A stretch of DNA of 14,977 nucleotides, from the NCBI GenBank assembly GCA_035362715.1, contig DAOSDU010000022.1:1-14977 (forward strand), written 5' to 3'. Source of the DNA: Methanofastidiosum sp. (GTDB lineage Archaea; Methanobacteriota_B; Thermococci; Methanofastidiosales; Methanofastidiosaceae). Below the pieces are notes generated by a model. It was given only the letters and a program-made list of their open reading frames with translations, had not been told where the DNA came from and ran no database searches. Below, piece by piece: positions 11,985-14,977 of the stretch. Numbering within the stretch: the first letter of the stretch is position 1; each line of letters begins with the position of its first letter. Made by a program: the position numbers and the translations under genes.

Positions 11985-13799
11985 ATGAATTATCTAATAA
12001 TTCTTTCTTTTTTATTTAATATTTTATTATCCCTTTATTCACTTAAATCAAACTATAAAAGTAAAATAAATATATTATTCTCATTTTTAGCTTTTTGTAG
12101 TGCCGGAATAATAATTACAAACTATTTAATACAAATAAGAGATCTTCCCCTCATATGGGGAAAACTAAACATCTTTTTTGTAATATGGGTCCCACCTTTT
12201 TTCATATGGTGGTGCTCTCAAGTAGTCAAAAGAAAATTAATTATTAGAGACATTTATTGGGTATTTCCAAGTACATTTTTCTCGCTTTCTTTATTAACAG
12301 AATTATTATTAAAAGATTTTACACTTATGGAATCAGGCTATGTTGAAGTTTTCGGCCCTCTTTTTTCAATTTTTTATGCTTATTATTCTATCTGTTTGTT
12401 ATATGGATTAGGTTTACTTTTAATGTCGTATAAGAATACTTCATCCAGTATTGAAAAGAAAAAATACATTATAGCTTTTATTGGAGCTTTAATACCTATT
12501 GCAACTAGTATCGTGACAAATACATTCTTTAGAATTTTTGAAATTAAATCAGAATTTATGAGTAATATTTTTGTTCTTCCAATAACCAATTCATTTATGT
12601 TACTTTTTTTTTCTTACGCTGTTTTTAGGTATGGGTTTCTAAAACCAGATACTAGCATAAAACAAAAACTAGATTCCCTTCGCATAAAAATATTGTACAT
12701 TACAAATATAATTATAATTGGAATTGGATGTATTATTGCTATTATCTTAATAAGTTTTGATTATTCTGTAGATGAAACTATCATTAAAACTTTTTTTATT
12801 ATTATTACTGTAATCGTTTTAATAGATTTGGGCATAAATTATTCTTTATCTAGATATATACGAGATAAGATAGTTAATCCTATAGAAAAGATATCTCGGC
12901 AATCGGAAGAAGTGGGCAAAGGTAATTTTAATTTGAAAGTAGGTTTTGAAGGCGATGATGAAATAGCAGTTCTTTCAAGACAAATGGATGAGATGACTGA
13001 AAAATTAGAAAGGACCTCTCAAATAAGGGAAAATTTCAACAAAACTTTACAAATTGAAGTCCAGAATAAAACAGAGAAACTTCAAGAAGCCTACAATCAG
13101 TTGGAGAACTCAGACAAGGCAAAGAAAGATTTTATTGATGCGATAGCACATGAATTATATAATCCTCTTGCTGTTATTAGCGTAAGTAATGAATTTATTA
13201 ATCTAGATATAATTGATCCTCATAACAAAAAGATGATTACTTCTATCCAAAGAAACGTACAGAGATTGAGTTCTTTGGTCAAAGAACTTGAAGAGTTTAC
13301 TTTGCTAGGTCTTCAAAGTAGAAAACTTATTATTGAGAAATTTGACCTTAATGAATTAATTAAAACAATAGTACAAGATTTTATTATTTTAGCGAATAAG
13401 AAAAATGTAAATTTATCTTTAAGTTCAATTGGTAAAGATTTTTACCTAGAAGGAGATAGACCAAAGCTTACTAAAGTCTTTGTAAATCTAATAGAAAACG
13501 CAGTAAACTTCTCAAATGAAAAGGGAGAAATAAAAATCAAGATAGAAGAAAAAGAACATACACTAGAAGTAAAAATTAAAGATAAAGGTACTGGAATCAA
13601 GAAAAAGGATATCGATAATATTTTTGAAAAATTCTATCGGGCAGAAGTAGATGATGAATTAAAACAAGGCATTGGTCTTGGACTTCCAATTTCATTAGAT
13701 ATTGTAACAAAGCACGATGGAATAATTAATGTTGAATCAGAATATGGAAAAGGTAGTACATTTACAGTTATATTGCCCAAAAAACATGTGATACTATGA
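11985..13799 (+). CDS. Orphan membrane sensor histidine kinase (7TM-type sensor, HAMP, HisKA, HATPase)
   Basis: This is a sensor kinase of 604 residues. The first roughly 220 residues form about seven membrane helices, like the HisKA_7TM sensor. Two more helices follow (about 237-257 and 267-286), then a HAMP domain (287-340, IVNPIEKISRQSEEVGKGNF) and a coiled coil (340-378). The HisKA box has phospho-acceptor His389 in IAHELYNPLAVI. The ATPase domain has the N box (Glu504/Asn505, NLIENAVNFS), G1 (Asp533-x-Gly535-x-Gly537), the F box FEKFYRAE, G2 (GIGLGLPIS, 562-570) and G3 (GKGSTFTVILP). All catalytic residues are present. No response regulator lies within the window. No good Shine-Dalgarno precedes the ATG, so translation probably depends on the small gene 16 bp upstream. 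It overlaps the cupin gene by ATGA. Confidence 0.93.
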   Translation: MNYLIILSFLFNILLSLYSLKSNYKSKINILFSFLAFCSAGIIITNYLIQIRDLPLIWGKLNIFFVIWVPPFFIWWCSQVVKRKLIIRDIYWVFPSTFFSLSLLTELLLKDFTLMESGYVEVFGPLFSIFYAYYSICLLYGLGLLLMSYKNTSSSIEKKKYIIAFIGALIPIATSIVTNTFFRIFEIKSEFMSNIFVLPITNSFMLLFFSYAVFRYGFLKPDTSIKQKLDSLRIKILYITNIIIIGIGCIIAIILISFDYSVDETIIKTFFIIITVIVLIDLGINYSLSRYIRDKIVNPIEKISRQSEEVGKGNFNLKVGFEGDDEIAVLSRQMDEMTEKLERTSQIRENFNKTLQIEVQNKTEKLQEAYNQLENSDKAKKDFIDAIAHELYNPLAVISVSNEFINLDIIDPHNKKMITSIQRNVQRLSSLVKELEEFTLLGLQSRKLIIEKFDLNELIKTIVQDFIILANKKNVNLSLSSIGKDFYLEGDRPKLTKVFVNLIENAVNFSNEKGEIKIKIEEKEHTLEVKIKDKGTGIKKKDIDNIFEKFYRAEVDDELKQGIGLGLPISLDIVTKHDGIINVESEYGKGSTFTVILPKKHVIL

Positions 13800-14140
13800 T
13801 TTTTCATAAAAATGTTCAAGATATAAAAGAAAATAAAATTGAAGCGGATAATGCTAAAGGTGTTTCTATAACTACTTTGGTTGGTGAAGATCAAGGGGCA
13901 AAAAATTTCTATATGCGAATAATGAAAATTGAAAAAGAAGGATATTCCCCATACCACAGACATGAGTGGGAACATGAAAATTTTATCCTAAAAGGTGAAG
14001 GATTTTTAAAGACTGAAAATGGCAAAAGCCTAGTAAAAAAAGATGACGTTATATACATCCCACCAAACGAATTACACTGTTATATCAATGCTGGAAATGA
14101 TGACTTAGTGGTCATGTGCATAATTCCATCAATGCTTTAG
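13796..14140 (+). CDS. Single-domain cupin protein
   Basis: This protein of 114 residues forms one conserved beta-barrel. Cupin motif 1 is PYHRHEWEHENFILKGEG, giving metal ligands His54, His56 and His60 or Glu61. Motif 2 is DVIYIPPNELHCYINAG, with His94 as the fourth ligand. Small cupins of this type bind Mn, Fe, Zn or Ni and may be enzymes or ligand sensors; the sequence does not say which. The start codon lies inside the kinase stop (ATGA at 13796-13799), implying equal, coupled synthesis. The 3' end overlaps the convergent gene by 12 bp. A link to the kinase signal, for example as sensor of the same ligand, is inference. Confidence 0.9.
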   Translation: MIFHKNVQDIKENKIEADNAKGVSITTLVGEDQGAKNFYMRIMKIEKEGYSPYHRHEWEHENFILKGEGFLKTENGKSLVKKDDVIYIPPNELHCYINAGNDDLVVMCIIPSML

Positions 14141-14812
14141 GAAATCCTGGACCATATTCATAGTTTCTTTATATCCATCAATTGGTATTTCCGCTCTGTT
14201 TCCGATTTCACCTTCAATTCTCAAAACTCCATGAATCCCGCAGAACATCCCTTCAGATACCTGGCCATAGAATTCCCTTGGTGGCAAAATAGAAACTGCA
14301 ACAATATCTCCATCCTTTATAGACATATCATTTGTCAAAACTGTGATGGCCCTTTTTATATCAACATTACATATTAAAAGAGAATCAGATACCTTTGAGA
14401 CTGAAAGAATTTTACCAACAAGAGTATCCACACCATATTTGTTATCCAACTTTATTCTTTTATCAATAAAATATAGTGTATTCATAGAGAAAATAATTTT
14501 AGCAATCCCCATTTTTGTAGAGGTTTTGTTTTCTTTTCTTGAATTAGAAAGGAAATTGGAGCTCCAGCCTTCACCGAGAGCTGATTGAAGTTTAGATATT
14601 TTTTCTCTGATAGGCTTAGTTATTTCACTTATGTCTTCTTTTTCGGCGTATGAAAATTTAATTGCCATGATGTCTGATTTCATTGAATCGGTAATCTGAA
14701 GGGCATCTTTCTTTTTCCACACACCTTCAAATCGTGTACTTTCCAATGTCTTCTTAAGAAGCTCTAATGCCTGTTCTGCCACAAGTATATTTATGTTATT
14801 TTGGGTATCCAT
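14129..14812 (-). CDS. Protein with C-terminal tRNA-binding OB fold (CsaA/MetRS-beta-like)
   Basis: This protein has 227 residues. The C-terminal part (about 128-200) matches the tRNA-binding OB domain seen in CsaA, MetRS C-terminal and EMAP-II-like proteins: LVGKILSVSK, SDSLLICNVDIKRAITVLTN, DGDIVAVSILPPREF and GQVSEGMFCG. The N-terminal 125 residues are mainly helical and contain a region around GEGWSSNFLSNSRKENKTST that I cannot assign. No synthetase catalytic motifs are present. GAGG at 14820-14823, 7 nt upstream, sets the start; it overlaps the queC stop codon, so the two are co-translated. A role in tRNA or RNA handling is inferred. The 3' end overlaps the cupin gene. Confidence 0.8.
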   Translation of the reverse strand: MDTQNNINILVAEQALELLKKTLESTRFEGVWKKKDALQITDSMKSDIMAIKFSYAEKEDISEITKPIREKISKLQSALGEGWSSNFLSNSRKENKTSTKMGIAKIIFSMNTLYFIDKRIKLDNKYGVDTLVGKILSVSKVSDSLLICNVDIKRAITVLTNDMSIKDGDIVAVSILPPREFYGQVSEGMFCGIHGVLRIEGEIGNRAEIPIDGYKETMNMVQDFLKH

Positions 14813-14821
14813 ATAAAATCC

Positions 14822-14977
14822 TCACAAATATTTAATTGGATCTTTTTCTCCTGCATCCTGAAATCCTTTGAGCCTTAATCTGCAGGAATCACAAACTCCA
14901 CAAGCGTTATCATTTTCTGTGTAGCAACTCCATGTTTTTTCAAATGGAACTTCAAGTTGAATACCTTTCTTTACTAT
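14822..14977 (-). CDS. queC: QueC, 7-cyano-7-deazaguanine synthase (C-terminal 51 residues; runs off the right edge)
   Basis: QueC converts 7-carboxy-7-deazaguanine to preQ0 with ATP and ammonia; in archaea preQ0 is the precursor of the tRNA nucleoside archaeosine. Reading the minus strand from the edge gives the diagnostic C-terminal zinc site: TWSCY, then ACGVCDSC with four Cys in total, followed by RLRLKGFQDAGEKDPIKYL and a TGA stop at 14822-14824. The frame is open to base 14977, and the N-terminal ATP-binding domain lies outside. The stop codon is embedded in the ribosome site of the next gene, 9 bp upstream of its ATG. Confidence 0.95.
   Translation of the reverse strand: MVKKGIQLEVPFEKTWSCYTENDNACGVCDSCRLRLKGFQDAGEKDPIKYL

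Noticed and set aside
13634..13975. Minus-strand 113-codon frame
   Set aside because: It spans the end of the kinase and start of the cupin, both well supported on the plus strand; it has no promoter or recognisable motif.

Overview
The window is a dense, AT-rich stretch of a euryarchaeal chromosome. The archaeal assignment rests on several recognisable genes: diphthine synthase (dphB), an archaeal-type Pus10, ribosomal protein eL21, RNA polymerase subunit Rpo4/F, a DUF655 protein, KsgA/Dim1 and the end of queC. TATA-type promoters and GGTGA/GAGG ribosome binding sites also fit. The order eL21-rpoF-DUF655-ksgA is one I know from euryarchaea. GlyA is bacterial in style and sits with folD, so one-carbon metabolism looks tetrahydrofolate-type. 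That would fit a lineage such as Methanofastidiosa or a Thermococci/Theionarchaea relative, but I cannot fix the genus from sequence alone.

Layout, left to right. Minus strand 1-1586: glyA then folD (5' part only), overlapping by ATGA. Divergent from it is an Lrp/AsnC-like regulator (1761-2363), followed by glnA (2527-3837), which has its own promoter and a candidate operator. Next is a long plus-strand run: dphB (apparently leaderless), a 934-residue helical tandem-repeat protein I do not recognise, pus10, eL21, rpoF, DUF655, ksgA, and a class I terpenoid-synthase-like gene. From 4766 on, spacings are 16 nt or less, or ATGA overlaps, so this looks like one translation/RNA-maturation operon with two unexplained members.

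A new transcription unit starts near 11795 with a TATA box and a perfect Shine-Dalgarno. It holds an unannotated 43-residue protein (11837-11968), an orphan membrane histidine kinase (11985-13799) and a cupin (13796-14140) that overlaps the kinase by ATGA. On the minus strand at the right end, queC (3' part) leads into a gene with a C-terminal tRNA-binding OB fold. The last 12 bp of that gene overlap the end of the cupin gene convergently.

The most promising unexplained items are the 11-repeat helical protein, the terpenoid-synthase-fold protein fused by overlap to ksgA, and the small protein-kinase-cupin unit. No tRNA, rRNA, CRISPR array, insertion sequence or gene-free stretch over 300 bases was seen.
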